The notes: a model not told the origin generated them from the sequence alone. A stretch of DNA of 64,000 bases from Agelaius tricolor (GCA_023055355.1 JALJCS010000004.1:31462744-31526743); one strand, 5' to 3'; shown: positions 47,966 to 63,340, counted from the first letter of the stretch. Numbers and translations: made by a program.

Positions 47966-50900
47966 GTCATTTGTGATGGGTCAGGCACACATGCCTGTGT
48001 GATATTTTCCTGCTCAGAGACCATATGGTCCAATAGTCATTTTCATATCCTGTCACTCAGTGACTTCCTTAATATGTTCTATACAGATTTCTTTCTCAGT
48101 AACTTGCTAAAATCCCCTGCTAGGACAAGTGGGTTCTGAAGGACAATTTTCTGTCACCTTTCTGCTTCACTAGCTGCATTAGGTTATGTCTTACTTCATT
48201 AACAGTCTGCCATCCAATGTTTTACTTAGTTACCAGTTTAATTCTCCACTGTCTCATCACTGTACTTTTTACATGTATCTTCACAGCAAAACTTGTCTGC
48301 ATGGGGTCAAGGGGTTCAATAATCTGCCAGACATAATTTAGCTATGAAAAGTGTGGGATGCCATTGTAGAGGGAGGTAAGTGTGAGGGTGGAACGGTAGG
48401 GAGCAGTGATTGCAGATCAGAAGGACCAGAGGAAGCAAGGAAAGAAGGAGACTTGATGTAAAACAACACATACAGAGGTATTCCTGTATAAAAATGTAAC
48501 AGGAAGTCAGGCAGGCAAGGAGACAGGGAGACACCATACCAAATTGCTCAGATTCCATGGAGTGATAAAGACGGTGCTTAAAGAGGGCATTCTTTTCCTT
48601 ACTTTCCCTTCTGCGATGAAAAAATAAATTATCCACTGTGTGATACTTTACTTCTCTACGGTGTAAAGGCAACAGGTTGCACTCAGGATTTTAGCTATTG
48701 CTGGGGGCAGTGTAAGCAAGCCTACGACCACTAACACAAGCACATCATCGCCAGTGGCCTCTTCAGTGGAGGACAAGACTAGGAAGAAACCTTGGTCTGC
48801 TTTCTTTTCTGGTTGGAAACAGTAAGGAAGCCTACACCTAGTTACAAGAAGCTGCTTCATTTCTGTGCACCAGGGGCACAGTAGTGGAGGGCATCAGCAC
48901 AGGAGTGATAGTTTATGGCTAAGGGATACTGAGGTACTGAACATTGAATAACAAGGAAGATGATGAAGAAGCACCAAGACCCATCCTCACTGAAGAACCG
49001 CAGGAAATACAAAAAGCAATGTGGTTCATCCAAAATTAATTAAGACTGGAGCTTACAGCAAGAGGTAAAGTAAGTAATGCACAGGTAGGAGAAGGCTTAC
49101 AGTGGGAGTGAAATTGTTGTGATCCTGTGATAACCAGTAGCCACAGCTCATCAGTTACTTCACCTTTTCTAAGTCTGGTGGGTTTTGCAGACCTTGAGGA
49201 GAAAGCCTAATTTTTAAAAGATGAGAGATGTTAAAGAGAAGGTTTCTCTCTGTACTGTTTTCCTAGCATTTGTTTTTCTGAACCTTCACAGAGGTGGCTG
49301 ACAGAGCTATTTCTATTTTCCTGGCTCTTCCTCCGTGTCTCCCCATTGAGATGAACCAACATGTTCACACAGAGTCTGCTGGAGGCAAGACAGTGCATGG
49401 TAGTCACGAAGCATCACAGGGCAGCTCTGAACTTGCCACATATGCATGGGACTTCATGTAAAGTATTTTTCTTAGAATTAGATCACCATTTAGAACTGTA
49501 AGCTGAGGCACTGGCAGTTCAGATGTTCCCACTAGTGTTCCTCACTTCAGCCTTCTTGCTCCTGTCTGCTGCTGGTGACCACAGCCTGTCTTGAAGCCGA
49601 TGGTGCTCCATTGCAAACAGTGATTTGCATACATTTTGGGGGAATATTTGTTACCTGAGAATAGGAGGCACCTGGCATACATTACAATGTCCTAGGTTGC
49701 TTTCCTGGTGCTCAGAATTATGAACTGCAGTTAGTTATGTTTTGGCATGAACTATGCTTTAAGCTAAATCCTGAACTTAAAGATTGACTCAGCAATATAT
49801 CTTTGGCTCCTGGATTTCCCTTTTTATTATTTTTTTCTGATTTTCTTTCTCTTCTCAAATGTGAGCAATTGCATACCCATCCTAGGCTGGTGGGACTAAA
49901 GTGTAATGAGCACAGAAAAGATAATATAGCCCATTTGGCAAGTGAAGCAGCACACAAGGAATATAGTTTACTTGATTGCAGCCTTATTTATAAATTGAAG
50001 AAACATAGGCACATAATACATTTAACTACAGATGGCATAAATCAGTCAATTTAATTTAAATGTCCAAGTTGCAGGGCACTAAGGGGGGAGTTTGGAGTGC
50101 TAGGGCCTGTGGCATGGACAGAGGGGAACCTGCCTCACTCTGCCACCACTATCTCCCTCCAGCAGCAGCAGCACTGGACTGCAACCTTCTGCTTCCCATG
50201 GTAAATCCAACCCAAACCCTGCCCGGAATGCTGTTCTCAGGTTTCTCTGGGAGCCTGAGTGCCTGTACCCTCAGGTATCCCTTGGGATGGGCAGGGATAT
50301 CTTACTCCCTAACTTGGTGCAGGGGAGGACCATAGAAGCATGAGTCTGGTCAGAATGCTGGAATGAGCTAAATAATTTAGTTGGTCTGTTAGGTCGTAAT
50401 GGAAAGCAGGCAGCTTAAACTGGCCCTTGAAACTCAGCTGAATTTCAGGAGTATAGAGTCCATCCTTGACTTGATTTAGGAAAGCTAAATCTGCACCCAC
50501 ACATGCTCAGCAGTGCTAGAAGAAGCAAATCTCCTGCAAGCTTGATTCTGTCTGAAGAAATCAATTTAAGTTATCATGATATTGTGCATGCCAGAAGGGA
50601 ATGCTGCTTTAGCTGCAGTTCTAACAAGTTATGGGATGATGGATTTTTAGCCCATTTGAGATAAACTGATGCCTTCAAACTCAGGACAGTGTACGACTTA
50701 AGTGCATACTAAGACATGTATTAACAGACATTAATAGGTCACTGACAGAGAATCCCTTTTTAGCCTTTTTTTTAATGCAAGCTTCCAGTAGTGTTCCAAA
50801 AGCTAGTGATCAAAAAAAATTTCAGTGGAGAAAGCATTTAAGCATTCAGCATTGCACGCTGTCTCTAGCTTGAAGTGAGTACTGCACGTTCAGACTGCAG

Positions 50901-53900
50901 ATGCAGCACCCTGAGAGCTGTAGAGGGTACTTACATGAGCAATGAAAACAGGATCTGATGGCTTGTACGTGCTGATAATGATGACTAACAAATGAAAAGG
51001 GTTTTTTGTGAGTTTTTTTCCATTTGTTGTGACTGGATGCCATAGTGATTGGAAGTATAAATAGGCAGATGGTTTAGATGGATAGAAACATTGGGTCTTT
51101 ATGGTACAAAGTACCAGTTTAGCTGAAAAATTCTCTGCACTTCAGCATAATGTTTGCACAGCACATTTATCAACCCATGAGATCAAAATTACTTTTTAGG
51201 AACCAGTCTTTATCTCCTGGGAGAAGCAATACTTTGGGGTTTTAAAGCATTTCCTGGGACAACACCATAATGTCAGAACACCAACATATTTTGGGAAGGA
51301 AGGATCTTCTAAGAGACTTAGGGGATAAAATCTTCCTTAGAGTAGTTTGGAACTGCAAGCTTTGGGGATTTTCTGACAGAATCTCAGCAAAGCGCTAGAT
51401 AAAAATATTACACTTGTCATTTTTCATCAGTAATGCCCTAAAGGCAAATTTCATTTATCAGGCCTGTTCACATAAGAGTTTATGTCCTGTCTAATGAACC
51501 CCCCCCCAAAAAAGGGATTTCTTTCTCTGTTTTAATTTGTTGTGTTACCTGTAAAGTTAAATTATACTAATTGTTTACTGTGTTTGTGAGAGCTGGAGTA
51601 CCTTAAGTAATTAATTACCCTGGAGTTATTGCTGCTCTCTGCATGAAAAGTGTAATATTCAGTATGCTGATGAGACCAGACACAGCCTTTCTCCCTGCCT
51701 TAGTGAATTCAGCAATATGATGAAAATGCAAGACCTTGCAGTCTCCCCAGCTGGGAGCAGTATGTGAAAGAGCAGCTGTAGGTGTGGATAGCCAGGAAAC
51801 AGAGAGCTTTGGGCATGACTTGGCAGGGTTCAGTGGTGGACAGGTCTGTGTGTCAGTGATGCAGATGAGCAAAGGCTGAGCCGGGTCACCAGGTGCAAGG
51901 CTGAAGGTGTCCTGGTACACTGAGGTCAGAAATTCATTTTTGATTGCTCTGCTACCAATCCCCTCCTGTCAGCTTCTGTGGAGAAATGCATGGCCCAAAG
52001 CTGTGGTCTTCCCTGGCTAACCTTCCCTGGCTCTGTGTGCTGATCATGACACCATATGGTACGGGGTATTCCTGTGCTCAGCTGGGGTCAGCTGTCCTCC
52101 TGCATGCCAGCCTGCTCTCTGATGGCGTGGGGCGAGGGGCAGAAAAGGCTGTGATAGCGTGTAAGTGCTGCTCAGCAATAATGGGAACATCTCCATGTTA
52201 TCAACACTGTTTTCAGCAAAAATCCAAAGCACAGGCCCATACTGCCTACTAAGAAAATCAACTTCACTCCAGCCAAAACCAGATCATCTGTGATGCCCCT
52301 CACCCAAAGACAATGTGTGTGCTAAAGTTTTCCTAGCTCACAAATGAGTCTAGATGAATTCTTAGAATAAAACATGAAGGACAGTTGTGAAGGAAGACAA
52401 CTGCATTTAAGTGACAAAGCATTCTGTCAACGTATTCTGTCAAAGTATCACTGTATGGTGTCCTTAAATTCTCCCTAGGCACCCACAGATGGCTACTGTC
52501 AGGGAGCAGACAGTGGGTGAGATAGAGCTCTGAAATGCCCTGGCACAACTGGTATTTTCTCCTCATGTGATGACCTTGTCCATCTGCTGTAACTATTGTC
52601 TGTAATGTGCCCACTGACAGGAAGTTATGAGGGCAGCACAGCCTTGGTATTCTGTATTTATAAAATCAAGGGAATTTGATGAAATATTTTGTATTCCTAG
52701 CCATGAGACAATACAAATAACAATGTTGAGAGAAATGATAAGTATCTCTGTGTTGCAGCACATTCCTCTGTAGCTGGTGCTTGTACAGTGGTGCCAGTTC
52801 TATTTCTGCCTAAATGACTTTCGAATGTACAGTAGGCTGTGATGCCATATTCAGCAAAGGTGTTGCATGAAGTGTTTTAAAGGGTTAATTTAAACAGAAA
52901 GCAGTGTGTATTCCTCTTCTAAGCCTGCACAATATAATTTTTCTCCTAGAGCTGGTAATCTGCTGCTGCTACTGGTTGAGAAATGGTAAGGGAAAACCTT
53001 TGCCTTTGCCAGATAAAGCTGATTTATAGGGTTGCTCTGTGCAAGGGTTGCTCCCTGGCTCAGAGGGGATGTTTTGCATGCACATCTGGAACCAGAACTA
53101 CTGAATGTAGTTATGATAATGCAACTTGTCCTTCTTATGGCATTTTTTACTTGTTGCATTGAGAACACAGCTCTCCCAAATGGTTTAAAACACTTAAGTG
53201 ACTAGGTAAAACATCTCCAGGTATGTAAAATCTAAACCATGCAGCAGTCCAGAAAAATGAAGCCCAATGTCTTGCATTATCCTACTGTGCCATCCTGTCA
53301 GCTGCTATGTGTACCATCAATTCAACAGCTGAAGTACCCTCATAGGAGCTGGCTATCTTGGGACTCCATATGGCCCTTCCTCCTTCTTGCAGCCCATAAC
53401 CTAAATATGTAACAATTCATTCACCATCACACTGAGAATCTCTGTTACTAGAGTGACACAATTGCTGTGGAAACAAAAGGCAATTTGGGGACTTTAGCAT
53501 AATGTTCCCCTCTGAATTCCAGGCTCTCTCTCTCTCTCTCTCTCAAAAAAAAAAAAAAAAGGTCTTATTTCAGCTTGTCTTGTGGTATGAAACACGTAAT
53601 TCACAGGAGGGTGTGCCTTCATCATACTACACCTTAAAAATAACAGACTACTCTTCAAGAAAGAAATTTTCATTTTTGGAAAGAGACAGTTTATCAGCCT
53701 TCCCTCCTGCCATAAGGTCATCTTTATCCACTGAATGCTATTAAAGATCAAAATAAGGTTCGGATTTTTCAGCTGATGAGATATAGGAGAAAAGGCAGAA
53801 GGCATTTCAAAAAGCAAAACTGAAAAAAGTAGAGTGATCAGTGCCTCCCACTGCAGGTGCACACTTGTCATTTGTGTGCCTCAGGGTAAGAGGAAGTCAG

Positions 53901-54405
53901 AAGTGCTTTCAATTTACTGTATTTGATTTCACTTCTGAGAGTAACAATCTGTTCAGGGACTCTAACTGTGACGCTGGAAGTATGTCAGATTTTGGATTTG
54001 CATTAATGAAGGATTTGGAGAAGAGAACAATACACCACTCATCCTAGCAGTGTACTCAGAATACCCTTCTACAATTACCTGTTTGGCACAGGATTTCAAA
54101 TGCAGTAATTCTTGAGGTAAAATGTGTCATGAACAATTCATTTGCTTTGGCCAAAATGGGACGTTCCCAATGTAATTTGGAATCAGGAGACTGGATAATG
54201 AGGGGCCTGCAGGGCATAACATAACCTGAAGAATCCTTATGGCTGGGATAGCGCTGAGCAATCTTCAGACAAATCATTAAAGATGAATGATAAACAGGTT
54301 GAAGAGAACAAAGATTCCAGTAAATGTTAATGGATCAGTCAGAGGAGTTTAGCTGACATCTCAACTAACCTGTCATTTGAGAAAGGATTTTTTTGGCTGT
54401 GAGTC
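47966..54405. other. Gene-free flank
   Basis: This is 6.4 kb of non-coding sequence. Short open frames are scattered on both strands, but none has a recognisable domain. The only repeat noted is the CT/A microsatellite at 53524-53560. Confidence 0.65.
53524..53560. repeat. (CT)n followed by poly-A
   Basis: A CT run (53524-53544) is followed directly by sixteen A residues (53545-53560). Confidence 0.93.
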
Positions 54406-54466
54406 ACAGAATCATTTAGATTGGAAAAGACCTCTAAGGTCACATCTAAACTTTGACTGATCATCA
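54406..54466 (-). mobile_element. CR1 LINE 3' end, minus orientation
   Basis: CACAGAATCATTTAGATTGG followed by AAAAGACCTCTAAGGTCA is the reverse complement of the well-known CR1 terminus. It is a 60-bp fragment, truncated at its 5' side. Confidence 0.8.
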
Positions 54467-57400
54467 CCTTTTCAATTGGAAAAGCAGATCAAAAGTTCTT
54501 GGAAGTGTGTACATTTTTTTTAACTCCCTTGAGAACTGAATGGATATGTAGAATTTGACATTACCAGGCTTTCTTTGTCCTGCAGCATGCAAGTTTGAAT
54601 CACCAGTTCCATAGACAAGAGGTTAGTACAGGAATTACAAAACACTTTACAGCCTTTTTCTCTCAGGACAGCTAAGGCTGAGAATTGTTCAATCTGGTTT
54701 CTGTGAGGTATAAAAATATGATGCCATTAGATCTCATTAATGAGCTGCTGAGAGCCACACTCCACAGTAAGCAACATCTCCATTTTCCCAGGCAGTAAAT
54801 CAGCACTACTCCATTAAGTTTAAAGGGCTCCAGCTAATTTACACAAACTGAGGGTATTTTGCTGTAAACAGGCTCCTGCAGTGTATGGGTTGCTTCATTC
54901 ATCACAGAATCACAGATATCTCCAGCTGGCAGACAGATCCTTAACACAATGCACAATAAAGCACAGTAAAGAGGAAATGGGTAAGAACATGAAGCCCTTG
55001 TGGGACTGTATGGTGTATGTATATTTTCTGAACATCATATGGACTTAGGTCACGGCGCTCATGATTCAGCCACTGTGCTTGGGGATAGGATAAAAAAAGA
55101 TTGAAATCTCTGCAGGACCATAAATTATATATAATGTAATGATATATCTAACATAATTATAGGACAGTGTAGATCCTATGCTAGTCCATTTGTGCAGTAT
55201 TTGAAATCCGTCAGAAGTTTAGTATAGCCTTTAAAAGATTTTAAAATGCAATATTGCAACATTTCTGGCTGTTGTAAACTTGAAACAAAGGATCATATTA
55301 AAACTGCAGTTGAATGAGAAAACATTTCTCATTGGGCTTTTTGTTCTCCTGAAGCTTTTTCAGAGTAATTTAGTTGAGCTCAGAAGAGAAACAAGAGAAA
55401 CAAATTTATATAAACAACAATTTTTTCTACTGAATTAGGGCATTTCTACCTTAGATAGTAAATTTTTCTACTTTCTATCCTTTAGTGGGGCTCCTGCTTT
55501 TAAAGATCAGTAGCACTACCCTGAAGGAGAAATCCTTAATGGAATTTAGAAATCTTTGTATAGACCATTTAAACATCTGTGAAAGAATACAAATGTACAT
55601 ATTGGCCAATCAAAAATTTGTGGTTTTCTTCTACTCTGCTGAAACCTGAGCTGTTGGTACTTCTGTACCCATCTCACCTTTCCAGAAGGACTGGTGTCTG
55701 CTGCTTCGCTCATCTATGACAACAGAGGGATATACTACCTGGGCAGTAGGCACCCAAAGCAAGTAAAAAAATGAACAAACTGAGCCTCTTCTGCCATGCC
55801 CTGCCATTGGTTACAAGGAATACATATGTCTCCCAACTATTGTGAAGTTAGTTAAGAGAATGAAGAAAGGTTCAGGCTGTGAGGAGGAAAGAACTATTTA
55901 TTTCCCTCTTTTTTTTTTTTTAAAGGGAACAACAACAACAAAAAGCTATCTAATTTTTGAAGAGTTTTGAAGGCTGAGATTTGTGAGTGGATGAAAAGGT
56001 GAATCCTGACAAAGGGGTGGGGTGTAAGACAGATCTATGTGTGGAGGTCCTACTAGGCAGCTCTTTGTTCAAAGTGAAAAGAGGAAGGTTCAAAGTAAAA
56101 AAAGGAACTATGAAAAGTGAAGTAGTTTGTATGTACAAAACCAAGGTTTTCGACAGAGGGGCTAAAAGAACTTTAGAGATGAAGGTAGCAGGGAAGACAG
56201 AAAACTTACAAGGAATAATGCAATAAAAATAATCCATTAAGAAAATACTATGTGGCATACAGCATCGGTGACCTTGGTATATCCCCAGGGAGATTAACAG
56301 CAAATCTTAGGTTCTTAAGTCTAACACCAGTAGGTGGACTGTCCTCAAGAGGCAAATCTATTCTAAGCTCCAGAGGTTCCATTACAAAAGGAAAGAGATG
56401 ATCTTGTTGCACCTGCAGGCAGATTCCCTGCTTAAACAGCAGATGATTGCAAGACACATTCTTAAGTGGTTAGCTCAACACCAGTTCTGTTCATTAAAAT
56501 ACAGCTGCATCAATACAAATATAGAAAATCCATTATTGGATTGTGCTATGGACTCTTTTGGCCTGGTGCTGAAAAACGTTTTTCCAGCTTTAGTTTCTGA
56601 TGCTTCCTTCAATTCTATGGTTGCTGTGGCTCCCATTTCGCCTATTGCATGTTTACCAAAACTATGCTAACCTGTGGACTCTTTTAAAATTACAAGAAAT
56701 CTACAAAACTTCAAGAAAACTATTGTCATGTTCTTTTTGGAGGGAAAGCAGCTTGGGGAAATCCTAATATGGATGCCCAGATCCCCCTCCCCCTCCTATT
56801 TTGGGAGGAAGAATTTTAATATTGTGCAGGGCTCTGGTGTTTGGAATGATGCCTGAAGGTTTCACTTTGTGGCTCTGAGGATTGTGATAGGCAGCTCAGT
56901 TAATAGATCTAGTCCTGAATATGGAAAACATGACTATTATGACAATGAAAAAACCATTTTTTTCAAGAATGATATGATTGTATATTTTGCCTGGATGTTA
57001 TTTTTTATATTACCCTCTGTTCCCAATGGAGTGGAAATCCTTTAGGGTAGGATCACTTTGCCTGTTTCTGTTCATTATTGAGTACAGCGCAGCCCCTACT
57101 TTTATAGTGGATTTGGGTTATGCTGAAATGTCAATAACATTAAAATAAAGATGATAATCTTATATTAATTTTCCCTGTTATTGTGCAATGAGCTGCACAC
57201 TCAGATTTCAACATGTCCTAACTACCTAATTGCTGCTCTCTGGCTCTAGAGCGAGCTTTTTCAAATTTCAGGCTTCAGATGTGCCCCAAATAAAAATGTA
57301 GCCACACAGTGGCCACACAGCAACATTAAAGTGATAGGATGTGACAAAATACCAATCATTTTTATTGAGGTGGATTGAAATTATTAGTGCTGAATTACAT

Positions 57401-60400
57401 AGGAAAAGCAACTGTGTCCTGCTATAAAATTCTCAGTGATATAGCTTCATTTTGTTAAGAGGAATTCCAGTGTGATTTCTCAGTTCAGACTGAGACTTTC
57501 TACATTTCCTGTGGGAGTAAAAGTACTCTGACTCTGGTCACTGCAACAGGAGCTACCTGAGGGCTTGCCCTCTGCATAACTTTGTCATGTGTGAATTTCT
57601 CATGTGAGATCTCCCATTCAGGAGCTGTTTGGACATGTTATTGAGTCTAATCAGAGCATAAAAGGACTGGAAAGACAGGGAAATGAATGAGAGGAAAATG
57701 TACATCCTGTGTTTTCCAGCTCTCTGTTAGTGGCTAGTAGGAATGCAAATGGCACCTGGCTGTTCAGTGATTAGACAGTACCCCAAACAGAGAGACTTCA
57801 CTACCCACATGTTCTGTTTTAGGTTGTATCACTAAAGCAGATCGTGCTGAGTCATGACATTAGGACCTACGATTTCATGCAGCCACTGGTGCTCAGATGC
57901 TGGCTGCTGTTTCCACAGTTTGAAGCATGCAGTTCAACCCCCATTCCTGCTGCCCAATTCTGCTGCCCTTTGCAGACAGACAAGAGTGTGTGAAGGCACT
58001 GGGCCTTGCCTATCTGAGGCTACAGGTGCTGGAGATGTGGCACAGATTACCAACTATTATTTATTATTATATTTACAAGGAAACAAAAGGCTAAACTCGC
58101 AATGCTACACAAGAAAGTCCAATAGCTATATAGATAAATTGGATTAATTGAGTTTTGTAAGAAAGATAGATATTTACTTTAGCTATATGAATATGTGGTA
58201 GGCAAAATAGCTCTATAACTCTAATAATAGATCTGCACACATACTGTATAGTCTTTCTTTGTTTTCTTTGACAGCCACAGGCTGTGACAGATTGAAAGTC
58301 AAGGTCATAACATTCTCTGGGACCCTAGATGTTCTTGCCTGTGATGCATCCATAAAATTAAGTTTCAAGACTGGAAAAATTGTTAATGATCAGTTTTCCT
58401 TCTGTGATAGCAGCTACATGAAACTCAGCTAAGGAATAGGGGCTCGCTGTGCTTTAACATTTATAAACATTTGATTAGGGATACATCAACACTTTTCAGT
58501 TCTGTATGTAAATTGCTGTAAAACTAAGACTTGCAGAGGAGGATGAGCAATTTAGATTACTTGATATAAGATTTGGAACCTCTTCTCCTATTTTTTTCTC
58601 CAGTTTTCACTACAGTCAATTGTGGAGTAAAATTGGTTATTATTGCTACTATTGTGGTTCAGCCATCACTGTGCAAAAACAAGCAGCATAATTTCTTTTA
58701 TTTGTGATGGTGCTTCAACACTCTAGCATTCACCAGAAGGTGCAATAATGGGCACTGACAGCAAAGACCCTGAAGATTTGGCTGCCAAATCTCATCACTG
58801 GAGTGATGAGATGAAGTTTACAGCAGAGGAAATGGGTACTTTTTACAGCTACAATTTGGGGTTTTTTTTACCAGTCTTATATTTTCTTTGTAAAAAATAT
58901 CTTTTTAGATGAGAAATTATAGCCTGCAGAAAACATCTGCTAGTAAGTTGATTAATTAAAGATTACATTCCCTGAAAGCAACTGTTGTGTCAGTCAGACT
59001 GGAACTGAGAGAATATAGAAAGCATGGCTGAAAGGCTGGGGGATATAATAGATGGTTGATATAATTGATGGTAGTAAAGGTTTCTGACAGGTCTGGATTT
59101 ACAGGTCTGGAACAAGCCATGGTGTATAAATAGGCCAAAAAATTTGGAGGTTCTTCATGCTTAGTAACCCAAGGAATTTTAATTCATTAAGACACAAACT
59201 ACTTAAAGCTATCCTGAGTGTACAAGTGTGCAATTTTCTCCTGTTCTATCTGCCTGCCAGATAGAAAGACACCAAAGGCAGGTGTGTTACATCCTCCCGC
59301 TAACAGTAGCATTCCCAGGGTCTCACTGAAAGAGCCATGGTAGAAGTTTTAAGTCTTCCCCTTGTACTGTGCTTTCTCAGGTAACCTCTGGGGACTGCTG
59401 CTTTTCACCAAGCAGAAGTGAGAAACAAAAGTGCCATTCCCAAGCCCTCTGCTGGGAAGCAGCATAGAGAGCCCTAAGCCCCGTGGATGGAGCATTCTCC
59501 TGCCTCTTCCTCGAAATGTGCCAAGCTCCAAGCCCTTACTGCACCTGCCTGATATTACAGGGTTGGTTTAGGGGAACCTAAAAAATCACTTGAAATTGCA
59601 CTTTCTATGTGGAGTCAGCCATGGGGATCTGTGTTTCACACCTTCTTGGGCACCAAGTTGCAGTGTGTGATGCTAACACAGCCAATGCTGCCATCATGCT
59701 TGCGTCTTTAGTGGCATGCTTGGACCGTTGTTCTGGAGCTGCAATTTTTCACCAGGTATCTTGGCAATTAAGAAATATTAATTCTGGAAGATTTATGGCT
59801 CATGAGTTCAATAACAGTTGCAATTCCTTTTCAGACCTTTCCCAGGCTGCTGTTGAATGGCTGAGGGCCACTGAAGCCCCAAAACGAATTGTGTGTAATA
59901 TACTGTGATGAGCCAAAAATCTATGTGTTCTCTATAATCTTTCTCTCATGATGGTTTACTGGATTCTTTCTATCTATTTGGTTCTTTCCGTCCGTAATTG
60001 GGTGGATAAATAGTTTTATATGCGGAAACCCTTCACACTTTTTCCCAACAGTCAGGGGATACCCACCCTGCCCTCTGAGGAGGAAAGTACACCAACTGTC
60101 TTCCTGAGAAATTCAGATTTGCAGTAGCAAAACAGCTCATAGGTTTTCTCCTTCAAGGTCCGATTAACCATCTTTGAATTCCTTGAGCAGGAAACTGCCT
60201 GGAGAGCCTGGTTTTTATTCAGCTTCATAGTACAACATTTGGCCTCAGCTACCAATTACAGGACCCAAACCCCTTTTGTTTAAAAAGTAAAATCTCAGTT
60301 TAGTAACATTTCAGCTTATCTAAGACATATAATCACAAGAGAATTGAGCTGGTACAGAAGAAGCTCTTGGGAAAGAATCTACAAATATAGGAACAATAGT

Positions 60401-60820
60401 CCTATTTTAATTTAATAAAACAACTACTTATTATCTTTAAAACATAATCTAAAATTAAAATAGTAGAAACCAAAATAAGATTGTCTCCTTATTACAGGTA
60501 ACTCTTGGTGAATCCCATGCCATAGAAACAAATGTTTGTTTAAATCACAGGAAAGAATATATGTTAGTACACATGGTCTGTGGTGAAAAGGGAGTAGAAA
60601 ATGGTCTAATAAGGAACTATCCTCTGATGCAGAATTAAGCCTACAGATTAATACTCAAGCATAACAGCCAGTTGTTCAGAGGAATTATTACAGACTGCCC
60701 CACAGTGTAAGGTACAGCCCTGAGCCTGGGAAAACCCATTAACATGAAAGACGATGGAAATGCTAAACTAGGAATTTATTACTGCTGCTTTTCTTTCCCC
60801 TCTTTCTTACAGCAGAAAAC

Positions 60821-60861
60821 ATTTAATGCAATATATGAGACTATTAATGCAATATATGAGA
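60821..60861. repeat. Tandem duplication, 21-bp period
   Basis: TTAATGCAATATATGAGA occurs twice in a row with a 21-bp period. This makes a repeated NAIYE motif in a short chance open frame. Confidence 0.88.
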
Positions 60862-60994
60862 ACAAATTGAAAAGGGCCAGACAGAAAACCCCATTTCCAG
60901 CTGTTCTAACAACACTAATCTACTCACTTGTCTGCTTGGCTCCCTTTAAAGGGAACATTCAGCATTACTTTTGAGCATGACACAGCCAACGCTC

Positions 60995-61036
60995 TGTGTG
61001 TGTGTGTGTGTGTGTACGTGTGCATGTGCACGTGCA
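60995..61036. repeat. (TG)n microsatellite with variant tail
   Basis: A pure TG run (60995-61015) is followed by an alternating purine-pyrimidine stretch ACGTGTGCATGTGCACGTGC. All of it alternates R and Y, so it could adopt Z-DNA. Confidence 0.88.
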
Positions 61037-63340
61037 GAAGGCACATTTTGGAAGCAGCATCACACTGCAATTTCTCAATTTTTTTGGCAGCTGGAGCGTA
61101 ACATTGCCTTTTAAGTAGATTTTCTTGCATTTAATTTGTTGGATTAGCATAACTAAAATGGTGGTCATAGGACAGAAAACCATTGTGTCTCTGTCTTCTT
61201 TTCTTTATTGGCTTGCCCTTTGACAGTATTGTATTTCACTGTCTGCCAGCTGGATGACAGACTGCCTGATGAAAATTTATCATGCTGCCCTCCGTGGTGG
61301 ACACAACAACGTGTCATGAGGAAAGTATCCATGACATCATAGTTTTAGCCTCTGGTGGATGTACACACAAAATAGCACAAAAAATAAAGGCTATAAAACA
61401 GCTATTTTAGAAAAGGCTATTTCTCTGTGCGAATTCTCTTGCTCCTGCTGGTGGCTGACATTGTTCTATTTATTAATTTTCTTCCATTAAAACACATAAC
61501 ACTATTACATACCAAAAAATTAAAAAATATTCTTTCCTTAAAAACAATCATTTGCTCTGCCTCATAGGTCTTCATATTCAAGTACAGGCATTTTTTTTCT
61601 GTAAGCCCTGAAATAACATGGCTCTTTCTGCTTGTTAAATAGACATATCACCCAAATCAGTTCATGTCTCACAATAGTGCTGGATTTACATGTGCATTTG
61701 AGTACATCAGAAGATAAAATTTTTCTTCTAATGATTTTTTTAGTTTTTTTTCTTTTTTAAAGTAACACAGATAATTCTACCCATTTAAATATTTAAACCT
61801 ATGAAGATGTCCTTTATCAGCCAAGGCAGTTTGAATTTTAGAATGTCACTATTGAAATATGTCATATATGTTTTCTTTGCATAATTTCAAGTAAGAGAAT
61901 TCCTTCTGGCATTTAACACCATATGGTAAAAATAGATTTCTCAACCCAAAAAGTTGAAGAAAACTCTCTTTTGTCTTTTAAAGGCAGATCAAAATTATCC
62001 TACAAGAGAGGGGATATTCTAAACTCAGAGTGTGTCCTTAAAGCTTCATTGGTTTCTTAAGCTGGTATAATTGTGGCAAACCCTATCAATTCAAGAAGAT
62101 TAAATTGCTTTGCAATAAATATACACTCCAGACTTTTACAGCATCACAGACTTTTTCCCCTTGCACAAAGACTGCTGTTTCCTGCACAGAGCAGTCAACA
62201 AGATAGCTGAAAATTGAGATAGAAAAGTTTTGCTGTAAATTTAACCAATTAATCCCAGTAATATCTTCATTACCAGTACCATTTAGGCTGTTCTGATCCT
62301 GGAGGTTTTTCTTCTGTAAAATGTGTCCTACTGAACTTAGTTGACTGTTACTTTCACACTATTGCTTTGGCTGTGAAGCTGCTACTTTGAAGAAACCAGG
62401 TTTCAGTTCCAGGGTTCCAGCTTTGTGTGGATGTTTGAGGAAGCACTGTGCTTCAGACTCCACATGATCATATCTCAGACACAGAAAATTATATTCTTTT
62501 ACTGTGAAAAAGGAAATTATATCTAACACTGAAGCAGTAACCAATTAAGAAACCTTCCTAACACATAGTACTTTTTGTAATCTGTGCCATTCTTTCTCCC
62601 CCTTTATCTAAAGCTAATAATTTTGCTTTGATTTTGTTGAAAACAGGGCAAACATTCATGAACATACAGGAAAAAAAATTGTTCCATCTTAAGTGTGTAC
62701 AATGCTACACCTAATGTCAGTTGTTATGCCTGGGTACAGGTCATGAATGTATCTCAGTATGGGCCTCTCCTTCTTTATTTGCACGAAGTGAATTTTAATT
62801 AATTGTAGTAAGGATGCGAATGACAATATGACAAAATTTGCAGCTTGTTTTACACCAAACAAGCTATTCTATTTTGCCTCTTGTATAATCGATTGTCTGT
62901 ACACAAAAGATAAAAAAAAAGCTGGTCAAGGGTTTAGTGCTGTTCAGCTACCATTTGGCATGCCCATTAAATTACTGCACAAAGCAGACAACAATGCAGA
63001 TTCAAGCCCCGAATCTTGTGTTAACTTGACTGCATAAAGGGGTCTCCAAGTTTAAAAACAGTTGAACAAAAGAGCCACCATGGAGTGATTAAGACTTATT
63101 TGGGTGCTGGAGTGCACAGCTGCTGCAGGGAGGAGGGGGAGAGACAGCACACATCCTCAGGGCTCCCTGTGCTTGGCACAGGTCCCAGCTGAAAGGGAAG
63201 GAACTGAGCAACCGTACAGCCTTTGTGTTCCTTGGCTTCTTCAGGGCTGTCCCAGTCCCCCAGCACCAGCAGGATCAGTCCCACAGGGGACCACTCTGCA
63301 AAGGGTCTGCCAGGCTGCAGCAGTGCTCCAGTCAAGTGTG

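Noticed and set aside
54901..54917. CR1-like scrap (CACAGAATCACAGA)
   Set aside because: Too short to separate from chance. Flanking bases do not extend the CR1 match.
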